From positions 19,472,645 to 19,536,644 of the forward strand of contig CM056556.1 in assembly GCA_029721515.1 (NCBI GenBank): 64,000 nucleotides of DNA, read 5' to 3'. Shown here piece by piece: positions 43,901 to 56,700 of the stretch. Source of the DNA: Synanceia verrucosa. Taxonomy: Eukaryota > Chordata > Actinopteri > Perciformes > Synanceiidae. The position numbers and the translations under genes were made by a program. Each line of letters opens with the position of its first letter. Within the stretch, counting starts at the first letter, position 1. The notes under the pieces are model-generated. The model had not been told where the DNA came from. It did no database searches and saw only the letters and a program-made list of their open reading frames with translations.

Positions 43901-46900
43901 GGATGACACTTTTGATGACTCTGAGCTTGCTGTTGCTGTATTTAAGTTATATAGAAGAGACAGAGATAAATATGGCAGTGGAGTCGCATTCTATGTTCAG
44001 GAGCATATTCCAGTTATGTTACGGACAGATATTATGACAAGTGACAATTAATATGGCTACAGGTTCATTTTCCACATAGCAAACCTTCTTTAGTTGGTTG
44101 CTGTTATAGGCCTCCCAGTTCTAATGTCAATTATTTGGATATAATATGTGAAACATTAGATATGGTGACCGATGAAAGTAAAGATATCTTCCTTTTGGGT
44201 GACTTAAACATTGATTGGTTTTCAAAAAAATGTCCTTTACATAAAAAGCTGATGTCTATAGTCAATGTTTGTAATCTTACTGAGGTTGTGTCTCATCAAG
44301 CTAGAATTTTTACAAACACTGAAGGTGCCACTAGATCAACTTGTATCGATCATATTTTCACTAACATTCAAGAGCTGTGTTCACAAGCAGTTTCAGTAGC
44401 AGTAGGCTGTAGTGATCACAACTTCATTGCTCTAACAAGGAGGACCAAGATGCCAAAGTCTGGAGCTAGAATTATTTAGCAAAGATCATATAAAAGTTTT
44501 AATGCAGATTCATTAACTGATAAGTTAGTAATTTGCAGTGGTCTGATGTGTTTTCAAGAAAGTGATGCAAATGTTGCTTTGGAAATTTTCACGGATAGGT
44601 TAGTAAAGTTGGTGGACTTGCATGCTCCACTTACAACTCTGTAAGTAAAAAACTGTGGAAAACTTTGAATGAAATAATGGGTAAGAAGTCAGGTAATTCT
44701 CAGAGATATGTCAATTGTGATGGTCAGTTCATTACCAGGGGATATGATGTTGCTGATTATTTAAACAACTTTTTCATCAACAAAGTAGATGGCTTGAGAT
44801 CCTTTATGCAAGATGATGATGTTAACTTTCAACATTGTCAACAGTATCATGAGTAACAGAACATGTCATTTTGCATTTGATGAGGTTACCCATGGCAAAA
44901 TTGAGGAGATCAAATTGTAGACCCATTAGTATTTCCCTTTGCTAAGCAAGCTACTTGAGAAGACCAATTTTAATCAAATGCTTAATTATTTTAGTAAAAG
45001 TTGTCTACTTGCATCAGCACAGCATGCTTACAGACCAGGGCACTCTACTAGCACTGCACTAACGGCAGACCAATGGTTAACACATATGGATGATAGGAAG
45101 CTAGTTGGTGCTGTGCTCTTAGATATTACTAGTGCTTTTGATGTCAATGATCACAGTATTCTAATCGACAAGCTCAAATGTTATGGTTTCATACCTATAG
45201 CTCTCGTCTGGTTGAAAAGTTACCTTTCTGTCATGGCACAACGAGTGTTTTTTAATGGTAGCTTTTCAGATCATAAAGAAATATCTAGTGGTGTTCCACA
45301 AGGGAGGTGCTTGGGGCCACTTTTATTTTCAATTTTTACTAATGATCTCCCATAAGGGGGCGGCACGGTGGTGTAGTGGTTAACACTGTCGCCTCACAGC
45401 AAGAAGGTAAAGGGTTCGAATCCTGGGCCCGGGGCCTTTCTTTGTGGAGTTTGCATGTTCTCCCCATGTCTGCGTGGGTTCTCTCCGGGTACTCCAGCTT
45501 CCTCCCACCATCCCAAAACATGCATGGATTAGGTTAATTGGCTAATTTAAATTGACCGTAGGTGTGAATGTGTCTGTCTGTCTGGTTGTCTGTCTCTATG
45601 TGCCCTGCGATGAGGTGGCGACTTGTAAAGGGTGTACCCTGCGTTCTGCCCTAAGACAGCTGGGATAGGCTCCAGCCCCTCCGCGACCCTATGAGGATAA
45701 GCAGTAGATAATGGATGGATCTCCCATATGCTAAAAAAGCTAATGTTGTTATGTATGCTGATAACTCTACTTTGTTCTGTGCCTGTGAGCTGAGGGAAAA
45801 TCTGCTTGCTGAGTTGCATATGATCACAAATGGGTGAAAATGAACAAATTAGTATTGAACATTGCCAAAACTAAATGCATTGTATTTGGCAGTAGGAATG
45901 CTCTTGCCAGTGCAACTGCCCTTAATCTGTCTATAGTTGGAATAACAATTTTACAGGTCACTCAAACTAAATTACTAAGTGTTAAATTAGATAGTCTACT
46001 ATCTTGGTCTGACCAGATTGATATCGTCTCTAAGATTGGAAGGGGCATTGCTCTTTCAAGGAAATGTTCTGCTTTTGTTTCATCTTCGATAATGAACGAT
46101 GTTGTTAGATCACGTGTTCTGTCACACCTCGAGTACTGCCCTGTTGTCTGGTCAAAATCATTTAAAAAAAAAAACCCTTCAGATTGTACAGAACAGGGCT
46201 GCCAGATTAGTTCTTAATTGTTCATTCCGCACCAATGTGTGTGAGATTCATAAACGTAACTGTCCTGGTTAACTGTGACTAATTAATTGACGTTACATCT
46301 CCTGCTATTCGTGCAAACTGTTATATGGTACAATATGCCAAAATACTTTTGTGAAAAACTCATATATAGTGTTTTTTGTCAACACGTCAAGTCAGTAGTG
46401 GGCAGTTGGTAATACCTAGGCCACAATGTAATTATATGAAGTGAACCATTCTGTATAGAGGTTCTTCTGCATGGAATGGGTTACCAAGGAATTTCAAACA
46501 GATCAAAGATAAAGTCTGCTTCAAGAAAGCACGAGAAGAAAAATATATAATTTAGCCAAGCTGTGATTGCCTTAGTGTTGTTTTTTGTGTCTTTTTATTT
46601 GCTTTATTTTTACTTTTTTACTTTTTGGTCTATCATGACTGTATGATTTTAAATTTGTCTAATGTTTTTTAATTAATATATTTGTTAATTAATTAATTAA
46701 TTAATTAGTTAATTAATTAATCTATTAGTCTAATTTATTTTTGGTATTGTATCATTTCAAATTTGCCTAATCTTTAATGTATGTTTTTAGGGTGGACCCC
46801 AGGAAGAATAGACGCACTTAAGGGCAAAGCTAATGGGGATTCTAATAAATAAACAAATAAAAAAATAAAACCCCATATTACAATATGTGACGATATCAAT

Positions 46901-47734
46901 AAGTAAATGAGAGATAAGAAAGAAGTCTATTTGTGAATAAATTCTATGAGAATGAGAATAAAATATGTACCCCCCTTTCTTGTGGATTAATGAGTCTCCA
47001 ACTATCAGTTGATTGTAGACTCTGTATAGCAGTTCTATGTCTTGGGGTTAGGCCAAGTCTAGTTTTACTACAGTCTACGTGATCATCAAGTACTTGGTTA
47101 AAATCTCCTCCTAAAATAATTTGACCATTTTGTTGACTTCTGTGGCTCCTCTCAATCTCATCCTCATCTCTGTCCAGTTTTTACCCTGGATCCATCCTGC
47201 AGTAACTTCCTGATACAGTAATTCATGTCATTCCCAGCTTCTTTGCAGTAACTTTCTGCTTCTTCCATTCATGTTTGGATGGCACTCATTGTGTTTTTTC
47301 TGTCTAGTTTTGATCTTATTTAACAAAAATTAGACTTTAACAATGATAAAACTTGAAGTACCACAATGAACCACATAATCAAATTAACGCTAAAAACACT
47401 GTACATAACATGTCTGCTTGCATGCCGTCTCACGACCATTTACCTTTTTAGTTGCATCAACTAGCTCTTCTTTACTTTTCCCCCTCATACACTGGACCAA
47501 TTCCTTTGTGCTGTTGAGGTCACATCCAGTGAGGTTGGCAACAATCTAGTTAATAAGAAAGAGGTCAATCAAAATTACAAATACATGAAAAAATGTATCC
47601 TATATATATATGTATATATATGTATATACATATATATACATATATATACATGTGTACATATATATGTGTGTATATATATATGTATATATGTGTGTATATA
47701 CGTATATATGTGTATACATATGTATATATATACG

Positions 47735-47787
<53 letters not shown>

Positions 47788-50700
47788 GTATATACACTAA
47801 GAGGCATTAAAAATGCAACATTGTATTTTTTTCTATATTAATTTGAATTTTCATAATTTATTGGGCGACTTCACTTGGTATGATACTGAATAAAAAGCAA
47901 CAATAGAAAAATTAATCAACATGGATGACAAATGTCAGTATCTTGTGTGATCGTCGTGGTATAGACATGATGAGCGCGTTGATTTCGGCCGCTGGAATCG
48001 CTTCCCACTCTTCCAAGAGTGCAGTATGGAGATCAGCAACCGTCACCGGCAGTGGAATACGACGCCATACACGGCGATCCACATTGTCCCAAAGGTGATC
48101 AATCGGATTCATATCCAGGGAATAGGGCGGCCAGTCCATAACCTGCACATTATGTCTGTGCATAACATGCCTGCAGGCGTGGGATAGTGCATCTGTGGAC
48201 GCCAAAATGCCTGGCTACCCTCGCTTCGGTCATTCTGGATCTCAGCATAACAACAACCTGGTGGCATGGTGACCGTCTGTGACAGCTTGCATTTTTCCTC
48301 CGGGTTTTTAAAGCCTTGACCAGTTGAGCTCAAATCACCAAAATAACTCATTGAAAGCTTTCAAACAATGTCCTAACGAATCACACATGCAAAAACAGGG
48401 ATTGGTACCGTCTGCCACGTTAATTTATTGTTTGAGCTGAAAAATGTGGCTCCATAGTTTCAATAGCCACGAGTGGTAATATACAAAATATTTTTTTGTA
48501 TACAAAGTAGTTGTATTCAATTTTATTTTACATTGACTTTGTTGCATTTTTAATGCCTCTTAGTGTATATACTCGCTGCTACCGAGAAGGCTCTGTCTCC
48601 ACGGGTAGAGAGTCTAAATTGAACTTATTAGGATTTATTTGTCTGTCTTTTACTAATTATTAGAAATCACCTCATTTCATATTGCTACAACAAATTTGGT
48701 ATTATAACAACAGACAGTGGCCAAAGTAAAATAAAAAGCAATACATGTGAATGAATTTAGTGTTTGATATATGTTTTTATGAATCCATGCTAATCTACTC
48801 ACTTTACATTACAGTACCTTGGCATGACCCAAAGGATGGCTTGTGGTGTAGGTCCCAAGTGTTGCCACTCCACTTTGAAAAATTGCCCTCTGAAACAGTC
48901 CTTTTGCTTGTGGAGACAGAGTCTGTCAATAAGGAATGATACATATGCATGGACATACAGTAAATTCAAGATGCACACATAACACTTATCTGAGTAACCT
49001 AAACATCCATCCATCCCTTTTCTACCGCTTATCCTCACATAGGGTCGTGGGGGAATGGAGCCTATCCCAGCTATCTTAGGGTGAAAGGCAAGGTACACCC
49101 TGGACAAGTCGCCAGTTCATCGCAGGGCACACAGAGAAGAGGAAGAAGAAGAAGAAGAAGAAGAAGAAGCATTCCTTTATTTAATTACATTTTCACTCTC
49201 TTAGTAAGTATTTTTCAGTTGCACATTACACACACAAGTTATGAAACAAAGGCAGACAACCACTCATACTCACATTCACACATATGGGCAATTTAAAGTA
49301 GCCAATTGATGTAACACCCATGCATGTTTTTGGATGGTGGGAGGAAGCCGGAGTACCCAGAGAGAAACCACAGGACACGGGCAGAACATGCAAAGGCCCC
49401 GGGCTGGGAATCGAACCTTCTAAACATGTAAAAAATATTTAAATGTATGCAACTAAAATGTGTCCATGTTTTGTTCCACTGATTAATATCCTTTACCAGT
49501 ATGGATGCGCTGATGCCTCCTGCAGATTCTCCAGCTACTGTGACAGTTTGTGGATCGCCGCCAAAGGCCTCAATATTTTCCTGCACCCATCTCAGGGCTG
49601 CTAACTGATCCAAGAAACCCCAGTTACCCCGAGCATGCTCATCTCCAGTGCTTTGGAACAGGAAAAGTTAAGAAACTTCCTTTGTTTAAGAACTGTTGAT
49701 ACTGTGGATATTTTCATTTCAGAAATGCAGTGAGCAACACAGTCCCATACCTTAGGAATCCTAGAATGCCAAGGCGATACTGAATAATAACAATTATTAT
49801 GTTTTCATAAGCAGCTAATGAAGAACCGTCATACTGAGAGGCAGCACCCATCACCAGACCCCCTCCATGGATCCACACCATCACCTGACACACAAGACAG
49901 GAGCATGTTATTCACACTTGACATCTCCATAAAGAAAGAAACAGCTTGTTCATATGCATTGCCTGCATTGTGATGCATGAGAAAAAAATATTTCACTGGC
50001 CTGTTTTAAACTGAGGTGACTATTTCTTTTTTTTTTCTTTTTTTTAAAAAAAAACTTCTGTTTAGAGTCTCTTGAGGTCCGGCCATAAAGCACTGAAATC
50101 TCATATTTCGTGACTGCTTTACAACAACTGAAGAGAATACATGCTGAACCCACCGGCAGTTTGTCCCCTTTTGTTGCCTCAGCTGGACTGTATACATTTA
50201 GATACAGACAGTCCTCAGACACTTCTGGTGGGGTGTACTGTATCGACATCATCCTTGAAACATTCACAATTATTTCAGGATTCTGAATACACCTGAAATA
50301 GAAAGACAGCAATAGAATGTGTGTCAATATTCCTCAAATATTCTGTAGCCCCAGCTCAGATGTGTTAAAATGTTAAAATGTATGACTTAAAAGAAATAGA
50401 AACATAAATAATGACAGTGTCATAATCTTTACAGTTCAAAGATTATTAAAAGATTGGAATTCATATCAACCAAACATGGTTTGTTTATAATTGGGTCAAC
50501 AAGTGTAGCACAGCCTAACTTCATTTATTTCCTATTTGGTTTTCTGTATTTTAATATGAATGCATTAAAACCTCAAACTCAAAATTTTGAGTTTGAGGTT
50601 TTCAGGCAGAGGGGTGTGGCCTCAGTTCTTGGAAGAAAGCTGGTGGGAATTCTAATGAGTCATCTTCAGGGAGCACAGAACATCCATAGCTTTGTGTTTG

Positions 50701-53700
50701 ATGACCAGTTATCCTATGGTTTAGACTATTGTCATCCACAAGAGCTAAATACCAGTTTGAGTATTACCTTGTGCTGTAACTAAGTGCAATGGAGTATGAA
50801 AAACTGACAAGCTATTTGCCCTTGTACTAGTGTTATTTTATATGAAATAGTTGGCTTAACTGTTGAGGCAAGTTGTATTTCATTCCTACTGGCCTCCAGA
50901 AGTCAGTGCTGAAAGCACTGAATAATCCTTTCATGCATGCGCAATTCGAGTATGCATACCAACAATGTCACTTGTGACCAATAGGTGACCCGGGAAAGGC
51001 AAAAAGTTCCTATGTCACCAGAGGTTCAGTTCCTCTTGCATGTGATTTTGAGACCGGTTATCGCAATTGAGATGGAGTTGTAATTTGGTTGGTGTAGACA
51101 GCAGTTTTGCTCTATTCTTTAGAGAATCACTGGAATACCCCAGTTTATTAGTAGCACGGTGACGGTGGCATTTGCGTCCCGCTACCAGTTTTCTCTTTGA
51201 CTGTTTGTGCACTTTGGTAACCTGTAAACTTGCGGGGTGGTGCATGGTTTTCTCCCCATCTGCTGGTTGTTTGATAGTGCAGTTAGCCTAGTGTTAGCAT
51301 ATAGCCATTCATAATGGAAGGCTCCCACTGTTGTGTGGCCTGTGGTGCCCTCCCTCAGGCCACTTATGGCCATGACCTCTGCCCAAGGTGCCTTGGTCCT
51401 GACCACCTTAGAGAGGGTGTATCTGACAGCCCGTGTACGAATTGTAGCTACATGCTTCGGGTACTGAAGATTGCTAGACTGGAGCAGATATCCTCTGTTG
51501 GTGAGGTTGACCCCTCCCCCCAGGACTGCTGCCTTCTTTTCAACTGAGATGCTCAAAGCATCTTGTACCACTTTCACACTGAAATTCATGGGTCGATGTG
51601 GGATTTTTTAACTCGTGGTATTTGGGCTCTTTCACAGTGCCGCGGCTCTGACCTCCAGCTGTGAGATCTGTGTGCCTGTATTTTCCTCCCTCCCATACGT
51701 CATCAAGCACAGCCTTGGAGCGTCTGCATGTGGATATGTCACAGAGTGCCTTTCTTTTTTTTTGTTGTTCCCCCATCAGGGGACTTGAGAGAGCTGCAAG
51801 CTTGCTGGAGAGATATTGAGGCTCTCTGCAGGCTCTCAGCAGATGGCCGAGCTCTGGCAGCCATGCATGGGGCAGCTGGAGCCAGCGTGGAACAGATGCC
51901 CAGTGTTGAGCCAGCCATAACATCCCTCACTGTGTCCCCAGTGGAGGCCTTTGGCCAGCTGTGAGGTGCCCTCGCCCCCAATGCGTGGTGATGGATGACC
52001 TTCTCACATGAACCTATAATGCAGATGCACGGGCTGGACATATTGGAAACTCACTGGCTCACCTTATGTTCGCTTCCTCTGCCTCCCTGCAAGAAGGCAG
52101 TGTAGACACCACTGCCTTAAGCATTAGTGACACAGCTTTACAAGCTTTTGCTCTCTTGTCAAGAGAGCTTGGGCAAATGATGTCTTTACTGGTTCAGGCA
52201 CACCGCCAGGTGCTGCTTGCACAGTCCCCTGTGACAGAGGCATCTAGGAGGACTCTACTGAGTGTTCCAGTGGAACCAGGGGAGCTTTTGATTCTGCTGC
52301 AGTGGAGGCACTGGACACAGCTAGAAAATGTGAAACTGGGCAACAGCTTTCAACCCTTAATAAGCCAGTCAGCGGTTATTTTTCCCACCAGCAGCTCAGT
52401 TGTTGAGCTGCTTGTGCTTCGGATCCATGGGTGGTCTCTGCCTTAACCCACAGGTACCAGCTCCAGTTCCGACGCCAGCCCCGTTTCCATCCAGGTCAAA
52501 GTGACATCATTGGCACTGGACCAGGAGCTGTCCACCCTCCTAGCCAAAAAGGCAATTCCTTATGACAAAAAAATGGGCGGATACCGCACCATCCGAGACC
52601 TAAGGGGGCTCAATCAGTATTTGAAGGTGTTACCGTTTCATATCCTGACTACAGCAGATGTCTGTCACCCAGGGGGAGTGTTTCAGATCCGTTGATCTGA
52701 AAGACGCCTACTTTCATGTCCCCATTGCACCTCAGCACAGGCAATTTCCACTGCAGGTTTTGGGTGCTCCCTTTTGGGCTTTCCCTCTCCCCATGAGTCT
52801 GGTGCCCCTGCAATCAAAAGGCATGAAGGTTATTGCCATACCTGGATAACTGGCTGATCTGTGCACCTTCACAAGCCCAGGTGGTCCGGGACACCACTGG
52901 TTTCCTAGCCTATGTTACCCAATTGAGTCCTCAAGGTCAATTTTAAAAAGTGTTGTCTGACTCTTTCTCAGAGGACAACCTTTATCAGGGTGACCTTGGA
53001 CACCATGACCACGAAGGTCCAGCCATCCCCTCACCGGGTGGATGATGTTCTTGGCTTCCTCACACTTTTCCAGAACAGCAGATCATTGCCATACATCACT
53101 TTCCTTAGGCAAGCTGACATCCAGGGCAGCTGTGGTTCCGCTGGGTCTGCTGTCATTGCGCCACCTGCAGAGGTGGTTGAACGGCTTCCAATTGGACACC
53201 AGGTGGCATCATCACTGGAAGCTCAGGGTGTCATGGCAGTGCTTCCTCTATCCCGTTGGAATCCTCCACCAGGAGAGTGGCGCCTCCATCCAGAGGTGGT
53301 GCACACGATTTGAGGTCTTTTCAATTGAGCAGGGGTTGATCTCTTTGCCTCAGAGGAAACAAGCCACTGTCCCCTAAACCACCAAGTTGGCCAAGATGCG
53401 CTGGCCCACCCTTGGTCAGAGGGCCTCCTTTATGCCTTTCCACCACTCCCCCTGATCTGGCCAGCACTTCAGAGAGTTCTTCAGGAGGGCCACACGCTGC
53501 TGCTGGTGGCCCCCTTCTGGCCAGCTCAGACATGGTTCCCCCTGCTGAGCAAACTCTGTTGCAGCAACCCATGCTGTCTCTCCAGCAGGAAAGATCTGCT
53601 GTCCCAACAAGGGGGTCAGGTTTGGCATCCCAATCCTCACCGCCTCTGCCTATGCATCTGGCTACTGAAGGGTCTGAACTGTGGAGCTTGTCAGATGGAC

Positions 53701-56700
53701 CACTCTAAATGCCAGAGCGCTGTCCACTGGCCTGCAATATGATAATAGGTGGAAATTGTTTGTAAAGTGGAACCTGCGGGGAAGACCCAGCACTTTTCTC
53801 AGTCCCCACAGTTCTGGAGTTCTTGCAGTCTCTCCTGGATAAAGGTCGGTCTCATCTACTCTGAAGGTTTATACGGCAGCCATATCAGCCCAACATGCCA
53901 GAGTCAACAAGAGCTCCGTGGGGAGCCATAACCTGGTGTCATTATTTCCCAAGGGGGTTCTGAGGCATCACCCCCCCAAGAGCTCCAGGAGCCCCAACAT
54001 GGGACATGCACCTAGTGCTAGCGGCCTTGTGTCTGCTTCCCTTTGAACCTCTGGCAAGTGCAGAGCTGCAGTGTAAGGCTGTGTTCTTACTAGCCATTAC
54101 CTTGGCAAAAAGTGTCAGTGAGTTGCATGCACTGTCAATGAGCCCATCATGCCTGAAGTGGCATAAGGATGGTACAGCTGTCATGCCATGGCCAAACATT
54201 GCTTTTATTCCCAAGGTACTGTCAAATTCACATTTTAATCAGCCTATTAGGCTTGCACAATATCATTGCCTCTAACAGGCCCTATTAACAATAATAACAC
54301 TCTTCAATCTTATTACACTCTAACAATCTTATTTGTTAAGGCCTTTACAAGTGCTCCTAATCACTTCACCGTGGTAAAAATTACAAATACATCAAATATT
54401 TTTCCATATAGATTCATCTTTCACATTTGGTCTTTGCTACAGATTTTGCTATAGATGATATTTCTAACATTATTCTCTGTTATGATTCTCTACATGTTCT
54501 TAGTTATAGCCACTGTTCTTGTTCTTAAATGAACCACAGCATAAATAAGTATACTTATTTTACACTAAAACTGAGGCAGTATCGTTGAAGTTTACTTTTT
54601 ATATACTGTATTTTACATACTTAAAGGCATAATCCGATATTTCACACTTTAAGCCCTCTTTCTAGGTTGCCTAGGATGCAAAAGAGTGGTTGACACTGAA
54701 ATTTGAAGATTGGTCCTGTCTCGGGTATTTGGCTCATTTAGAATCGTCTGTGTCACCTAGCTATGAGCTGCTATGGGCCAGTGCAAACCTGTCCAAAACA
54801 ACCCCTTAAAAATTACTCACCGAGTAGTTACTGCTGTTCACTGATTTTCCATAGCAAATATTGAAGCAAAATACAGCTTCTGTGGTGTTTTATGAGGCAT
54901 TTTGTAAATCCCATTGACTTCTGTAGGAAGACTCAGTGCACGCTGATATTACTCCACCATCGGAAACAGAAATGGGGGCTGTTTACATTTGGTTGTAGTT
55001 CTTGAGCTCGCCTCAGTACCGTTCCTCTTAGTTGGTTTGCCAACTGCCATTAAACCCCAAAGAAGAAGAAGAAGAAGCAGTACCGTTCAGTTTTACCGGA
55101 GACACTGTGCTAATGTGGTTTCTCCCTTCCGATTTGTGATTATACTGGGAAAAAATATTTCAGGGACTCAAAATGGAATACGAAAGGTGAATTCTTGAGG
55201 AAGACAACCTTGATTTTGAGGTTGATGGTCAAGGATACCGTTCTGAACTGGAATACACAGAGGAGCTACGAGGTACAGAGCAGAAGTTAATACACGGTTG
55301 AGAGGTATCGGAAAAAGTAGTTTGAGGCTTTACAAAATGCCTGATAAAACATGAATGAACATGAACAGAAGCTGTATTTTGCTTCAGTATTTGCTATGGA
55401 ACATCAATTTGGTATGAACACCAGTAACTACCCAGTGATTTGCGCATATTTTAAAACAAACATTTAGGGGTTGCTTTGGACAGGTTTGCATTGGCCCATA
55501 GCAACCCATAGCTAGCTAGCATAGCCGATTCGAAACAAGCTAAATACCCGAGACAATCTTCAAAATTTCGGTGTCAACCACTCTTTTGCATCCTTGGCAA
55601 CCTAGAAAGAGAGCTCAAAGTGTAAAATACCGGAATATGTCTTTAAGAATCGTATAGTGAAGTATACTTGGCTTATAATGAAAAATATTAAGAAAAGTCT
55701 AAGACAGAGTACATTAATACTATACAACAACTTATACGTGGTATATCTTGATCCTTGTACAGAATAATGTTGAGTCACTGACTCAGCAGCGTGTTGGGGA
55801 ACTAGTGGGCAGAGACTTCCCATCATGCTTCTGTGATTTAATGACTGTTTATGCAAGGGTATTATTGGGAATGTTATTGCTTGGTGCAAATTGTTGTCTG
55901 CTGTGTCTGTTTATTGGTTGTTATGGTGTTTACAATGTTAAAACTGGACAGTGGTGGCACCATGAGTGAGACTGGTTGTGAGGTTCATCACATTTTTGCT
56001 GTGTAAAGTGCACATCCACTACGGAGGTCCTTCTCTAACCGGCCTTTTTCTCTCGGCCAAAAGCGAAATTGGTCCTATATATGTAAAAAAAAAAAAAAAA
56101 CACAGATAAAGTATACAGAATGGTTTTCTTGCAGTATATCTTCAAAGTGTGCTTTTGTAAACTTAAAATGTTCCAAGTCCAAAATAGTATTAAATTATAC
56201 TTTCTAGTTAACCACAAGAACATGGTCTGTATGGTCCATAGTATATATTTGCTATAGTTATACTCAAACATACTTGATTAAAATTAAGTATATTACTTTT
56301 TGTTGTACTGGGGAACTGTAGCAGTAATCATACAGATTTCGAGCAGAGAACTGCCAAAGATGACTCATGATTTTTTCACTCCAACAATCATATTGATCTC
56401 TGTGTCCACTGTCACTCCACTAATTCCAGAGCCACATAGCTACTTTATATTCAACTGGCTAATTTGCATTGAGCATACAGTATATGTTTGTGTTTGGGCG
56501 TGTAGAGGGAGGGATTTGAGACGTGCTCATGTCTGTGCTTTTCTCAACTCACATGTGATTTATCAAGGGAAACTGGCATACTTGTGTATACACAGACAGA
56601 CAGATCTGAAAATGGCGTATATATTTAGGGTGTACAACCGCTGTTGGCTTTTCCGTGTACTTCAGGTTTAGTCATAAATTTACACACTTTTTGATAAATG

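Larger units (their letters stand above)
43764..46875 (+). mobile_element. L2/CR1-like LINE carrying a SINE
   Basis: Endonuclease (VVLAHLNICSLRKKVHEITR, LALAETHLDDTFDDSELAV, IFLLGDLNIDW, CSDHNFIALTRR), a linker, RT (AQHAYRPGHSTSTALTADQW, VLLDITSAFDVNDHSILIDK, SSGVPQGRCLGPLLFSIFTN), then after the SINE VVMYADNSTLF and the thumb region (NKLVLNIAKTKCIVFGSRNA, SHLEYCPVVWSK). The 3' UTR ends GGACCCCAGGAAGAATAGAC ... AATGGGGATTCTAATAAATA. The YADD active site reads YADN. There are several frameshifts. Inserted into the minus-strand L1 in carboxylesterase intron 7. Confidence -1.

Noticed and set aside
47565..47841. Four overlapping Tyr-Ile-rich open frames on both strands
   Set aside because: Artefacts of the TA/TATG microsatellite, without codon structure or conserved domain.
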